Positions 53,068 through 61,065 of a stretch of 64,000 bases of DNA are shown piece after piece. The DNA lies in NCBI GenBank assembly GCA_049115815.1, contig JAGDZO010000018.1:1-64000 (forward strand), given 5' to 3'. This stretch comes from Marinoscillum sp049115815 (GTDB taxonomy: Bacteria > Bacteroidota > Bacteroidia > Cytophagales > Cyclobacteriaceae). The notes under the pieces are model-generated. The model saw nothing but the letters and a program-made list of their open reading frames with translations, made no database searches and was not told where the DNA came from. Both the position numbers and the translations under genes were made by a program. How positions within the stretch are numbered: the first letter of the stretch is position 1; each line of letters begins with the position of its first letter.

Positions 53068-53406
53068 TTTCTCTTTTAAAATCAAGTCTGAGAATTTGGG
53101 AATTATAGACCTCCGAGGCTTTGAAAACCTCGGAGGTCTCGAGAGCCAAAAAGGTACTCTAGTCTAGGCGACTCATTAAGCTATATGCTTAAGGTTTCGA
53201 GGAATGACGGACGAAAAAGCCTTATCTAGTGCATCAATTTCCCTAACAACACCGCTATTACGTCATCCCCCGGCGAAGCGAAGCGTAGACCGGGGAATCT
53301 CAATATCACTCAAGCAAGTTGCACACTTGAATATTCAGGAATCCTCAATGAAATCGAGGAATAGGTGTGGTAATAGGGAAGATCGATATATATCAAGTAC
53401 AACAGC
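53068..53406. other. Intergenic stretch with hairpins and repeat fragments
   Basis: No gene in 339 bases. A perfect 11-bp stem GACCTCCGAGG/CCTCGGAGGTC is at 53108-53138, without a T-run. GGAATGACGG (53201-53210), CGTCATCCCC (53261-53270) and a CCCCGG/CCGGGG stem (about 53268-53296) resemble the 46.4-kb repeat. One reading frame across this area is an artefact of the repeat. Confidence 0.5.
53201..53296. repeat. MITE-like repeat, second copy family
   Basis: GGAATGACGG pairs loosely with CGTCATCCCC 50 bases on, and is followed by a GC-rich stem ending GGGGAATCTC. The arms share the CGTCATTCC/GGAATGACG theme of 46371-46514, with different interiors. Confidence 0.45.
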
Positions 53407-53844
53407 TTACTTCTTCACCTTTACCTTCTTCCTCAGATACTTCACTATTGCATCGTATTCGGTGTTCTCCTTATTAGAAAGCTTCAAGATTTTCTTTTTG
53501 GTATAGAGGATTTTCAATTCTCTGAAGTCTCCATTTTTGGTGCCTACCACTTCTTCTCTCCAGCCTAATACGGTATTTATAGGGATATTCACTCGCATTC
53601 TGGTGATGGGGTAGAATACTTGGATTTTCATATCACCAACCTTCACCACCTTAATGGCAGCTAATAATTTGCCAAGCACAATCAAACCAATAACTAGCAC
53701 TACAGGTGTCAAAATAAGCTTAAGGATAAAAATAGACTCGTTAGACAAAAGGCTATTTAGTAGCATGAAAAACGACCCAAAGGTCAGCACTAAAAAGACT
53801 GATAGGGCTGTAAGCGTATTTACTTTAGGTTTGGAAATGATCAT
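53407..53844 (-). CDS. Membrane protein with PH-like tail, unknown function
   Basis: 145 residues. Two hydrophobic segments (about 12-32 and 37-62) are followed by a beta-rich cytoplasmic domain (MKIQVFYPITRMRVNIPINTVLGWREE, RELKILYTKKKILKLS), which looks like a bacterial PH-like domain. Function unknown. The start overlaps the GNAT stop by 4 bases, so it is co-translated with that gene. Confidence 0.6.
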   Translation of the reverse strand: MIISKPKVNTLTALSVFLVLTFGSFFMLLNSLLSNESIFILKLILTPVVLVIGLIVLGKLLAAIKVVKVGDMKIQVFYPITRMRVNIPINTVLGWREEVVGTKNGDFRELKILYTKKKILKLSNKENTEYDAIVKYLRKKVKVKK

Positions 53845-54428
53845 TGATATTTCTCGATTCTTGTAGTCAGATTGGCTTTAACCTCAGGCCATTCATTGGC
53901 TAGAATACTAAAGTACACAGTGTCTCTTCTGCGCTCATTTTGGACAATACGATTGCTTCTTAATATTCCTTCTTGCTTGGCTCCCAGCTTTGTGATTGCC
54001 CTTCGCGAGCGCTCATTTAAAGCATCTGTTTTATACTCAACTCGCTGCATATTTAGTGACTCAAAAGCATTGGTCATCATGAGTAGTTTGCAGTTGGGAT
54101 TGACGTCAGTCCCGTGAAATTTAGATCCGTACCATGTGCCTCCGATTTCTAAACCTCCATGCGCTTCATCAATATTGAGATAGCAAGTCATGCCAACATA
54201 TTGATTGTAAGTCTTTGAATAAACGAGATAAGGAAGCCAAGATCCCGTTTCCATCAATTTCAGCTTCGAGTCTGTCCAGTTTTGTAGCGCTCCTTCTTTG
54301 CTAAGATCTTCTGGAAAATGTCCCCACAGATGTGGGTCTTTCGCCAGCTCTTGTAATAGCTGCCAATCACCTTTTTGAAATGGCGTCAGTCTCACCGCAT
54401 GATTCTCTAGTATGGTTCTAGGAAGCAT
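53841..54428 (-). CDS. GNAT family N-acetyltransferase
   Basis: 195 residues from ATG at 54428; a TTG at 54437 overlapping the upstream stop would add three residues. The fold matches the RimJ/RimL branch: the early ENHAVRLTPFQ, GMTCYLNIDEAHGGLEIGGTWY, NCKLLMMTNAFESLNMQRVEYKTDALNERSR and AKQEGILR. It acetylates amino groups with acetyl-CoA; the substrate is unknown. It follows AIR synthase. Confidence 0.86.
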   Translation of the reverse strand: MLPRTILENHAVRLTPFQKGDWQLLQELAKDPHLWGHFPEDLSKEGALQNWTDSKLKLMETGSWLPYLVYSKTYNQYVGMTCYLNIDEAHGGLEIGGTWYGSKFHGTDVNPNCKLLMMTNAFESLNMQRVEYKTDALNERSRRAITKLGAKQEGILRSNRIVQNERRRDTVYFSILANEWPEVKANLTTRIEKYQ

Positions 54429-54433
54429 CCTAT

Positions 54434-55597
54434 TCAATAATGAAACACACCATTTGGACTGAAGATCTCAACGCTCTTCTGAGAAGCCGCTTCTACCCTG
54501 CCTACCACTTGAGCCTCTATGCCAAATGACTCGGAAATAGCGAGGACTTCATTGGCGTAAGTTTCTGGCAAATAGACTTCATATCTATGACCCATATTGA
54601 ATACCTGATACATTTCCTTCCAATCAGTACCACTCTCCTCTTGTATCAATTTGAATAATGGCGGAATAGGTAGCAAATTGTCTTTGATGACTTTGAGATT
54701 CTCGATGAAGTGTAACACTTTGGTCTGTGCACCTCCACTGCAGTGAACCATTCCGTGGATCTTGCCCGGTAATTCACTCAATAATTTTTTGACGACAGGA
54801 GCATATGTTCTGGTTGGGCTAAGTACCAATTTGCCAGCATCCAAAGGGCTATCAGCTACTGGATCCGTTAGTAATTTACTACCGGAAAAAACCAACGCTT
54901 CATTGACAGACGGGTCATAGGCCTCTTTGTATTTGTCTCTATAAATCTTGTTGAACACATCATGACGAGCAGAAGTAAGCCCATTACTGCCCATTCCTCC
55001 ATTGTACTCGGATTCATAATTGGCTTGACCGTAAGATGATAAACCAACAATCACATCGCCAGGTTGAATACCGTCATTGCTGATGACATCAGATCTTTTC
55101 ATCCTTGCGGTGACCGTACTATCTACGATGATCGTTCTGACCAAATCACCTACATCTGCCGTTTCACCACCTGTTGAAATGATATCAATGCCCTGATCAC
55201 GCAGCATTTGAAGTACCTCCTCCGTGCCATTGATAATAGCAGAAATGACTTCTCCAGGAATGAGGTTTTTGTTTCGGCCAATGGTAGATGAAAGTAAGAT
55301 ATTTTCAGTGCAACCAACACACAGAAGATCATCGGTATTCATGATCACAGCATCTTGAGCAATTCCTTTCCAGACCGAAAGATCGCCTGTTTCTTTCCAA
55401 TACATGTAAGCCAAGGAGGACTTGGTGCCAGCGCCATCTGCATGCATGATGGCGCAGTATTCTTCGTCTTTGGTCAGTAGATCAGGTACGATTTTGCAAA
55501 AAGCTTGAGGAAAAAGTCCCTTATCTACATTCTTGATTGCAGCATGGACATCATCTTTGGTAGCAGAAACTCCTCTTTGAGCGTATCGATCAGACAT
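54434..55597 (-). CDS. purM: AIR synthase-like phosphoribosylformylglycinamidine cyclo-ligase, long Bacteroidota form
   Basis: 387 residues, MSDRYAQRGVSATKDDVHAA. PurM/AIRS-fold segments are HADGAGTKSS, IISTGGETADVGDLVRT, GLSSYGQANYESEYNGGMGSNGLT and SGGAQTKVLH. Classic PurM is about 345 residues; this length and the variant ATP site match the divergent purM-like AIR synthase used by Bacteroidota. It forms AIR in purine synthesis. No other pur gene is nearby. Confidence 0.88.
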   Translation of the reverse strand: MSDRYAQRGVSATKDDVHAAIKNVDKGLFPQAFCKIVPDLLTKDEEYCAIMHADGAGTKSSLAYMYWKETGDLSVWKGIAQDAVIMNTDDLLCVGCTENILLSSTIGRNKNLIPGEVISAIINGTEEVLQMLRDQGIDIISTGGETADVGDLVRTIIVDSTVTARMKRSDVISNDGIQPGDVIVGLSSYGQANYESEYNGGMGSNGLTSARHDVFNKIYRDKYKEAYDPSVNEALVFSGSKLLTDPVADSPLDAGKLVLSPTRTYAPVVKKLLSELPGKIHGMVHCSGGAQTKVLHFIENLKVIKDNLLPIPPLFKLIQEESGTDWKEMYQVFNMGHRYEVYLPETYANEVLAISESFGIEAQVVGRVEAASQKSVEIFSPNGVFHY

Positions 55598-55697
55598 GGC
55601 CTTTTTTTTGTGGCAAAGAAAAACAAATCCTATGAAGGATAGGGCATGTTAAAGTTGATTCTGGGTGACTCTCCCGTAGCTGATTCGCTACGTACCC

Positions 55698-57689
55698 TTA
55701 ATCATCAAAAAATCGATCATATTCATCACCGGAATCACCCTCTATTTCTTCCTCCTCCAGTTCCTCTTCTTCCGGAATTTCAGGATTGTATTTCAAGACT
55801 TTGAACTCAGTCCTTCTGTTCTTTTGATGCTCCTCTTCAGTCTGAGCATTACCTATTAATAGTTGACTTTCTCCATAACCCTTCGCCACTATCCGCTCAG
55901 CGCTAACTCCCTGCTCTATTATATACCGAACCGCTGAGGCAGCTCGGTCATGGGACAGTCTCAAGTTGTAATCATCATCAGCTCTGCTATCTGTGTGAGA
56001 ACCTAGCTCTATGAAGATATCAGGGTTGTCATTCATGATCATCACGAGGCTGTCCAACACTTTAGCCGCATCAGGACGAATGTCTGCCTTATCCAGATCG
56101 TAGTATATATTGTTGAGCACTATGGCCTTTTCTAGTACGATTCGATCCATGACGACCTCCGTTTCGAAAGTAATATTCGTGATGAATTCTTTAAGTGTGG
56201 TTTTATCTACGCTCTTGTCAACGGTAGAAAACACTGTTCTGGAAGAAAAATAGCCCGTTTTCTCTCCTAGTAAATCATACTTTTCTTCTGCATACACTCT
56301 GACTTTGAAAGTCCCATCTTCTTTGGTGAATGCCTCATTTAGCACCTCTCCATCCTCTGCTTTTAGCAAGACTTTAGTGTTGGGCAAGACAATCTTATTA
56401 CCTCCATCATCATGAGTGACCGTAGTTCCTACCAAGAAGTAATTCACCACTTTCAGGTCTGGATTTTCATCCAAATAGGTATAAATATCATCATCGCCTT
56501 TGCCTCCCGGTCTGTTAGATGAAAAGAATCCTTTAGTGAGATCAAACTGAAACAAAGCAAAATCATCTGAAGACGAGTTCATTGGTTCACCCAAATTCTC
56601 AACAGTGATTTTTCCTCTCCTTCTTGTTGCAACGAAAATGTCGAGATTGCCAAATCCAGGGTGGCCATTGGAGGCAAAATACATGCGCCCATCTTCCGAA
56701 ATAAACGGAAATGCTTCATCGCCCGGCGTATTGATACTTGGACCAAGATTTTGAACATCTACCCATCTACCTCTACGGTTCATCTGAGCAGAATATAGAT
56801 CCATACCACCATACCCTCCAGGTCGAGTACTCGCAAAATATAATGTGGTGCCGTCAGGAGTCAGTGCAGGAGTAGAATCCCATGAGTCAGGATCATTAAC
56901 GCTTATGGGTCTGGGCTCAGACCAGTTGCCTGCCCTATATCTGGTGAAATATAGATTCACTTCCGCATTGCCTGTTGCCTTACCTGAGTTCCCCTTGGCA
57001 AAAATTATGGAAGTGCCATCTGGCGAAATGGCGATTGATCCTTCATTTACGTCATCATGATTAATCATCGGATCCAAAGCCTTCAGTCCATTTATATTGA
57101 CATTGGCACCTTTGCTAGGGACTTGGTAAATGTCTGTAAATGGTGTGCCCGTAGCAGTATATATTTTGCCTCCGCTACGATTTGATACGAAATAGAGATA
57201 GTTGTTTTTGTATACAGGCGAGTATTCGGCATTGGGCGTATTTAGTGCTGTGAGATTCTTGATTCTAAAATAATTAGTCTCCTGCTGGAGAATATCTACC
57301 TTTCTAAGATTCTCCAATTCATGCCTTGCCAAATCTTTCCAAGTTTCTTCTGCTCTAGATTCAGCGATAAAGTCATTGAGAATGGTTTCTGCCTCATCAT
57401 ATTTCTGATTGGCCTTAAGAGCTTTGGCCAGATACACCGGCAATCCTGGCTCCTGAGATCCGGCTTCCTTGGCGCTGAGATAGTACCTGGCAGCCTCCTC
57501 TAGTCGATTGGACTTCCTGTATGATTCAGCAAGCATGAAGTTTTTATTGGCATCTTTTGGATCAAGATTTTTCTTCAACTTCGAAATGGCAACATCGTAA
57601 TGTCCTTGCTCAAAATTTTTGACCGCAAGCTTGTCTGTGCATGCCTGCAAAAAAATCAGTATGATTATGATAATGGTGATTTGCTTCAT
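55698..57689 (-). CDS. OmpA family lipoprotein with TPR, PD40 propeller and regulatory domain (PorE-like)
   Basis: 663 residues, lipobox LIFLQAC (Cys17). Domain order: TPR (about 25-130), WD40/PD40 propeller blades (SIAISPDGTSIIFAKG, TPALTPDGTTLYFAST, AFPFISEDGRMYFASN; about 150-400), a carboxypeptidase-regulatory-like beta domain (about 410-500) and an OmpA peptidoglycan-binding domain (about 520-645, ELGSHTDSRADDDYNLRLS). This order matches PorE, which ties the type IX secretion machine to the cell wall. Other Bacteroidota proteins share it, so the role is not certain. Confidence 0.85.
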   Translation of the reverse strand: MKQITIIIIILIFLQACTDKLAVKNFEQGHYDVAISKLKKNLDPKDANKNFMLAESYRKSNRLEEAARYYLSAKEAGSQEPGLPVYLAKALKANQKYDEAETILNDFIAESRAEETWKDLARHELENLRKVDILQQETNYFRIKNLTALNTPNAEYSPVYKNNYLYFVSNRSGGKIYTATGTPFTDIYQVPSKGANVNINGLKALDPMINHDDVNEGSIAISPDGTSIIFAKGNSGKATGNAEVNLYFTRYRAGNWSEPRPISVNDPDSWDSTPALTPDGTTLYFASTRPGGYGGMDLYSAQMNRRGRWVDVQNLGPSINTPGDEAFPFISEDGRMYFASNGHPGFGNLDIFVATRRRGKITVENLGEPMNSSSDDFALFQFDLTKGFFSSNRPGGKGDDDIYTYLDENPDLKVVNYFLVGTTVTHDDGGNKIVLPNTKVLLKAEDGEVLNEAFTKEDGTFKVRVYAEEKYDLLGEKTGYFSSRTVFSTVDKSVDKTTLKEFITNITFETEVVMDRIVLEKAIVLNNIYYDLDKADIRPDAAKVLDSLVMIMNDNPDIFIELGSHTDSRADDDYNLRLSHDRAASAVRYIIEQGVSAERIVAKGYGESQLLIGNAQTEEEHQKNRRTEFKVLKYNPEIPEEEELEEEEIEGDSGDEYDRFFDD

Positions 57690-57783
57690 CCAATAGAGTG
57701 TCTCTAGCTGTTAAGTTATCAAACTAACGAATAAAAGCCCGAAATGATTGACGAGAATACAACAATTATAAAACTAACCACCC

Positions 57784-58266
57784 TCAGTTAAAATGGCGCT
57801 TTAGCCAAGAATCAGATGCTTTCTGCTGCCATTGGTTTTTCCATTCTTCTGCCGTGGACACAGCATTGTTGAAAGTAATGGTATCTGAGGATATCTTGCC
57901 CTCTGCTATGGCTGCCTTTACTTGATTGAAAGGTATCAACAGGATCTCTTGACCCAATTGGAAAGCCACTTGTGAACGATCTAGCAATGTCACACCAAAT
58001 TCATTTTCAATATTTCGAATAATCCCAACAGAAGCATCGATACTACAACCGCTCGCTTGGTGTATGGTCTCATCAACAGCAAGTACTATAAATTGACCAT
58101 GCTCAATACTAAATGCGGCTGCCAGCTGATTGCCATGAGCTGCCCATTGCCCAACAAATGAAGTCAAGTAGTTGGAGATTATCGCTTTCTCAGATTCTGA
58201 AAAAGTCCTATTGCTTTGGTATACCCACAGCCGTGCATGGTCGGGCATTTGAGTGATTGTATTCAT
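57784..58266 (-). CDS. Conserved protein of unknown function
   Basis: 160 residues. Segments DHARLWVYQSNRTFSESEKAII and FVGQWAAHGNQLAAAFSIEHGQFIVLAVDE are typical of a Bacteroidota-specific family often mislabelled as an ABC transporter ATPase; no Walker A, signature or Walker B motif exists here. SIDASVGIIRNIENEFGV looks like a helix-packed core. It follows the iron-sulfur genes, and the pairing is conserved in relatives from memory, so a linked role is inferred. Confidence 0.7.
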   Translation of the reverse strand: MNTITQMPDHARLWVYQSNRTFSESEKAIISNYLTSFVGQWAAHGNQLAAAFSIEHGQFIVLAVDETIHQASGCSIDASVGIIRNIENEFGVTLLDRSQVAFQLGQEILLIPFNQVKAAIAEGKISSDTITFNNAVSTAEEWKNQWQQKASDSWLKRHFN

Positions 58267-58278
58267 AATGGCCTAAAG

Positions 58279-59079
58279 TTAATCCTTTAAACCCACAGCT
58301 TCCGCAATGAGTTCCGCCAAATCGAGAACCTTCACAGAAGATTCTTTCTCTTTATTCTTGATCCCGTCTGACATCATAGTCATGCAAAACGGACAGGCTA
58401 CGGCAACAGTATCCGCACCCGTGTCAAGTGCTTCTTCCGTTCTTTCTATATTGATTTCTTTGTTGCCTTTTTCTGCATCTTTGAACATCTGACCTCCACC
58501 GGCACCACAGCATAGTCCTTTGGTTTTGCATCTTTTCATCTCTACCAGTTCGGCATCCAGAGCTTCTAAAACCTTACGTGGCGCTTCATATACCTTATTG
58601 GCTCGGCCCAAGAAACAAGAATCGTGGTAGGTGATTTTCCGCCCCTTGAATTCTCCTCCGCCTTGCATGGTCACTTTTCCTTCATTGATCAGCTCTTGCA
58701 AAAACTGAGAATGATGCACTACGTCATAATTTCCACCTAAATCCGGATATTCATTTTTCAAAGTATTGAAACAATGAGGGCATGCGGTCACTATCTTTTT
58801 TACCTGATAACCATCTAAGACTTGGATGTTGGACATGGCCTGCATCTGAAAAAGAAACTCGTTTCCCGCTCTTCTTGCGGGATCTCCAGTGCAAGTCTCT
58901 TCATCTCCAAGTACGGCATATTTTACTCCTACTTTATTCAGAATTTTGACAAATGCGCGGGTCACATTTTTGTATCGATCATCGAATGATCCGGCACAAC
59001 CCACCCAAAAAAGCACATCTGGTTGTTCGCCAGCTGCTGTCATGGCAGCCATAGTAGGTATATTCATTGCTTCGCTCAT
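58279..59079 (-). CDS. CCG-domain iron-sulfur protein (HdrD/GlpC-like, catalytic partner)
   Basis: 266 residues with two CCG-type modules. The first reads WVGCAGSFDD, TCTGDPARRAG and ACPHC, with CTG in place of CCG. The second is complete: HDSCFLGRANKV, GLCCGAGGG and ACPFCMTMM. Such domains bind non-cubane 4Fe-4S clusters or other cofactors in HdrB, DsrK and GlpC. It lies 23 bases downstream of the membrane iron-sulfur gene and is probably its soluble partner, passing electrons to an unidentified acceptor. Confidence 0.9.
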   Translation of the reverse strand: MSEAMNIPTMAAMTAAGEQPDVLFWVGCAGSFDDRYKNVTRAFVKILNKVGVKYAVLGDEETCTGDPARRAGNEFLFQMQAMSNIQVLDGYQVKKIVTACPHCFNTLKNEYPDLGGNYDVVHHSQFLQELINEGKVTMQGGGEFKGRKITYHDSCFLGRANKVYEAPRKVLEALDAELVEMKRCKTKGLCCGAGGGQMFKDAEKGNKEINIERTEEALDTGADTVAVACPFCMTMMSDGIKNKEKESSVKVLDLAELIAEAVGLKD

Positions 59080-59102
59080 AGCTTGCTTTTCTTTTGAATT
59101 AA

Positions 59103-60422
59103 TTATTTGTCAGAAAGGTCTTTGGCCCAATTAAATCGGTCTGTAGGTGGAAATTTCCAAGGGGCAAAATTGGTCTCCACATTTTGAAACATCATATTCC
59201 ACGACTGTGGCGATCCAGATTCTTCCATCGCCACGTACCTTCTCATTTGCAAAATGATATCCAAAGGATTGATAGTGATAGGACAAGCTTCCACACATGC
59301 ATTGCAATTCGTACAAGCGTTGATTTCTTCTTTGCTTATATAATCACCGAGTAAGGATTTTCCATCCTCATACCCTTTACCTCCTTTGTCAAGCGATTGG
59401 CCAACCTCCTCGAGCCTGTCTCTTGTATCCATCATGATCTTGCGAGGCGAAAGTGCCTTGCCAGTGAGATTAGCCGGACATTCTGCTGTACACCTTCCGC
59501 ATTCAGTACAAGCGTAGGCATCCATCAAATTTTTCCAACTCAAATCATTTACATCTTGAGCTCCAAACTTCATCCCCTCGGGTGGAGGAGCAGCGTCCTC
59601 TCCCGTATTCATCCCAAGCATGATCTTCACCTCATTGGTGACTTCATCCATGTTTTTCATTTTCCCTTGAGGAGAAATACGGCTGAAGTAAGTATTTGGG
59701 AAAGCCATGAAAATATGCAAATGCTTGGAGTAAGTAACGTAAACAGCAAAACCTAGTATTCCGACAATATGAAACCACCATGCTACTCGCTCGATAAGCA
59801 GAAGCATACTAGTTTCTAAACCACTAAAAATTGGTGTCAGCATGCCGCTGATTAGAAAAGAACCGGTGATAGGGTAATGTTCAACTCCTCTTGATTGCAA
59901 CACAAGGTCGGTCGCATTCATAGAAAGAATAGCTACCATCAAGACTACTTCGATCACCAAAATGAGGTTGGCATCAAGGGTAGGCCAACCGGTCATTTCA
60001 ATTTTTTTGAATCGATCTATGCCGAGTACATTTCTACGGATGAGAAATACCACGCATGAGAATATGACCAAAACAACGAGAATTTCTAAAAATGAAATGA
60101 TACCCGAATAAAGACCTCCGAACATCGGTGCAAAGAGGCGATGAGTACCCAACAAACCATCGAGTACTATCTCCAAAACCTCCAAGTTGATCAGGACAAA
60201 ACCCACATAGATCATGAGATGCAAAATGGCTGGAATTAGCTTTTTGAACATCTTTTTTTGACCAAAGGCAACCAGTAGAAGGGTCTTCCATCTTTGAGAA
60301 GGACTGTCACTTATTTCTTCTGGTCTTCCGAGTAGAATATTTTTTCTTATCCGAGAAATCCTCTTGTACAGAAAAAATCCGAAGAAAATCAGTACCCCCG
60401 AAAAGGCAATTTGTGCAATCAT
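59103..60422 (-). CDS. Membrane-bound 4Fe-4S dicluster protein (HdrE/DsrM-like fused to HdrD N-part)
   Basis: 439 residues. Five or six transmembrane segments (about 1-250) resemble the NarI/cytochrome b gamma type, with His residues in LIPAILHLMIYVGF and RVAWWFHIVGILGF that could hold haem b. A C-terminal ferredoxin domain has CTECGRCTAECP and CTNCNACVEACP, two 4Fe-4S sites. With the CCG protein it forms a split HdrDE/DsrMK-like complex, linking the quinone pool to a soluble donor or acceptor. It is divergent from tRNA-Phe. Confidence 0.9.
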   Translation of the reverse strand: MIAQIAFSGVLIFFGFFLYKRISRIRKNILLGRPEEISDSPSQRWKTLLLVAFGQKKMFKKLIPAILHLMIYVGFVLINLEVLEIVLDGLLGTHRLFAPMFGGLYSGIISFLEILVVLVIFSCVVFLIRRNVLGIDRFKKIEMTGWPTLDANLILVIEVVLMVAILSMNATDLVLQSRGVEHYPITGSFLISGMLTPIFSGLETSMLLLIERVAWWFHIVGILGFAVYVTYSKHLHIFMAFPNTYFSRISPQGKMKNMDEVTNEVKIMLGMNTGEDAAPPPEGMKFGAQDVNDLSWKNLMDAYACTECGRCTAECPANLTGKALSPRKIMMDTRDRLEEVGQSLDKGGKGYEDGKSLLGDYISKEEINACTNCNACVEACPITINPLDIILQMRRYVAMEESGSPQSWNMMFQNVETNFAPWKFPPTDRFNWAKDLSDK

Positions 60423-60464
60423 AGTTTTATGGTTCGTTTACGTTGCTTTTTTAAACTAAATATA

Positions 60465-60495
60465 TTTGCTCGTTTTAAAAGATTATCTAGCTTTG
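60465..60495 (+). promoter_or_regulatory. Promoter of tRNA-Phe
   Basis: TTTG (60465-60468), exactly 19 bases, then TAGCTTTG (60488-60495): a perfect match to the Bacteroidota TTTG-N19-TAnnTTTG consensus, 13 bases before the tRNA. Confidence 0.85.
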
Positions 60496-60508
60496 CACCT
60501 CCTTAAAA

Positions 60509-60581
60509 GGTGCTGTAGCTCAGTTGGTAGAGCATCGGACTGAAAATCCGTGAGTCGGTGGTTCGAGCCCACTCAGCACCA
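60509..60581 (+). tRNA. tRNA-Phe (GAA anticodon)
   Basis: 73 bases folding into a full cloverleaf: acceptor GGTGCTG/CAGCACC, D-arm GCTC/GAGC, anticodon loop CTGAAAA giving GAA, T-arm GGTGG/CCACT with TTCGAGC loop. The discriminator is A. The next bases are CCC, so CCA is not encoded and must be added. One T-T pair tops the anticodon stem. Its 3' half is repeated downstream (60640-60835). Confidence 0.96.
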
Positions 60582-60835
60582 CCCAAGCCATCCATTCTTT
60601 GGATGGCTTTTTTTATACCCTTCCAAAATCTTTCAAAGCCCGTGAGTCGGTGGCCAAACGTTGGTCCGATCGAACCCACTCAGCACCACCCAAGCCATCC
60701 ATTCTTTGGATGGCTTTTTTTATACCCTTCCAAAATCTTTCAAAGCCCGTGAGTCAGTGGCCAAACGTTGATCCGCCAGAACGCTGGTGCGATCAATCCC
60801 ACTCAGCACCACCCAAGCCACCCTCTTTTGGATGA
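60548..60835 (+). repeat. Tandem repeat of the tRNA-Phe 3' half plus terminator, three units
   Basis: Unit 1 (60548-60639) begins in the genuine tRNA anticodon stem. Unit 2 (60640-60746) and unit 3 (60747-60835) repeat CCGTGAGTCnGTGG, then the T-arm 3' strand, acceptor end and terminator. 60568-60648 equals 60675-60755 over 81 bases at a spacing of 107. Units 2 and 3 carry an inserted block in place of the T-loop (CCAAACGTTGG in both-like form, longer in unit 3). Unit 3 has a decayed terminator. None of the extra units has a 5' tRNA half. Confidence 0.9.
60585..60616 (+). terminator. tRNA-Phe terminator
   Basis: AAGCCATCCA with TGGATGGCTT (60585-60594/60600-60609), followed by T6. It is copied exactly in repeat unit 2 and degenerately in unit 3. 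Confidence 0.9.
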
Positions 60836-60872
60836 CATTTACACGCTTTCGAAGATAGTAAAACTTAGCAAT

Positions 60873-60892
60873 TTAGTATGCATGCATACTAA
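60873..60892. promoter_or_regulatory. Perfect 20-base palindrome, operator-like
   Basis: TTAGTATGCATGCATACTAA is its own reverse complement. It is located between the repeat array and the TPR-CHAT gene, about 175 bases before the latter's start. Protein-binding is inferred; a cruciform or recombination site is possible. Confidence 0.45.
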
Positions 60893-61065
60893 TATTTCAT
60901 AACAACGGCCACTATTCACCATCTTTCGCCAGTATATGCGGGACTATGAGCATAGAAACATACCTCATTATAGGTATTGTACCTAGATTCAAGCTCCAAT
61001 TGATGGCATCTTGAGCCCTTATTTTTTATCTTCGGGACAGTTTGTCTCACCAACTTTCTAGCATC

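Larger units (their letters stand above)
60582..61065. other. Stretch between tRNA-Phe and TPR-CHAT gene
   Basis: No protein gene. The first 250 bases are the tRNA 3'-end tandem repeat. Then comes a 20-base perfect palindrome (60873-60892). TATCTTCG at 61027-61034 is the best -7 candidate for the TPR-CHAT gene. Short frames in the repeat are artefacts. Confidence 0.6.

Noticed and set aside
57784..58266. ABC transporter ATPase label
   Set aside because: No Walker A, signature or Walker B motif; too short for an ATPase domain.
60558..60835. Short reading frames across the tRNA 3' repeat, possible peptides
   Set aside because: They follow the DNA repeat, contain terminator stems and have no ribosome-binding site; the repeated protein is an artefact.
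60548..60835. CRISPR-like array
   Set aside because: Only three units, about 107-base period, no constant short spacer-repeat alternation, and units contain tRNA and terminator sequence; no cas genes.
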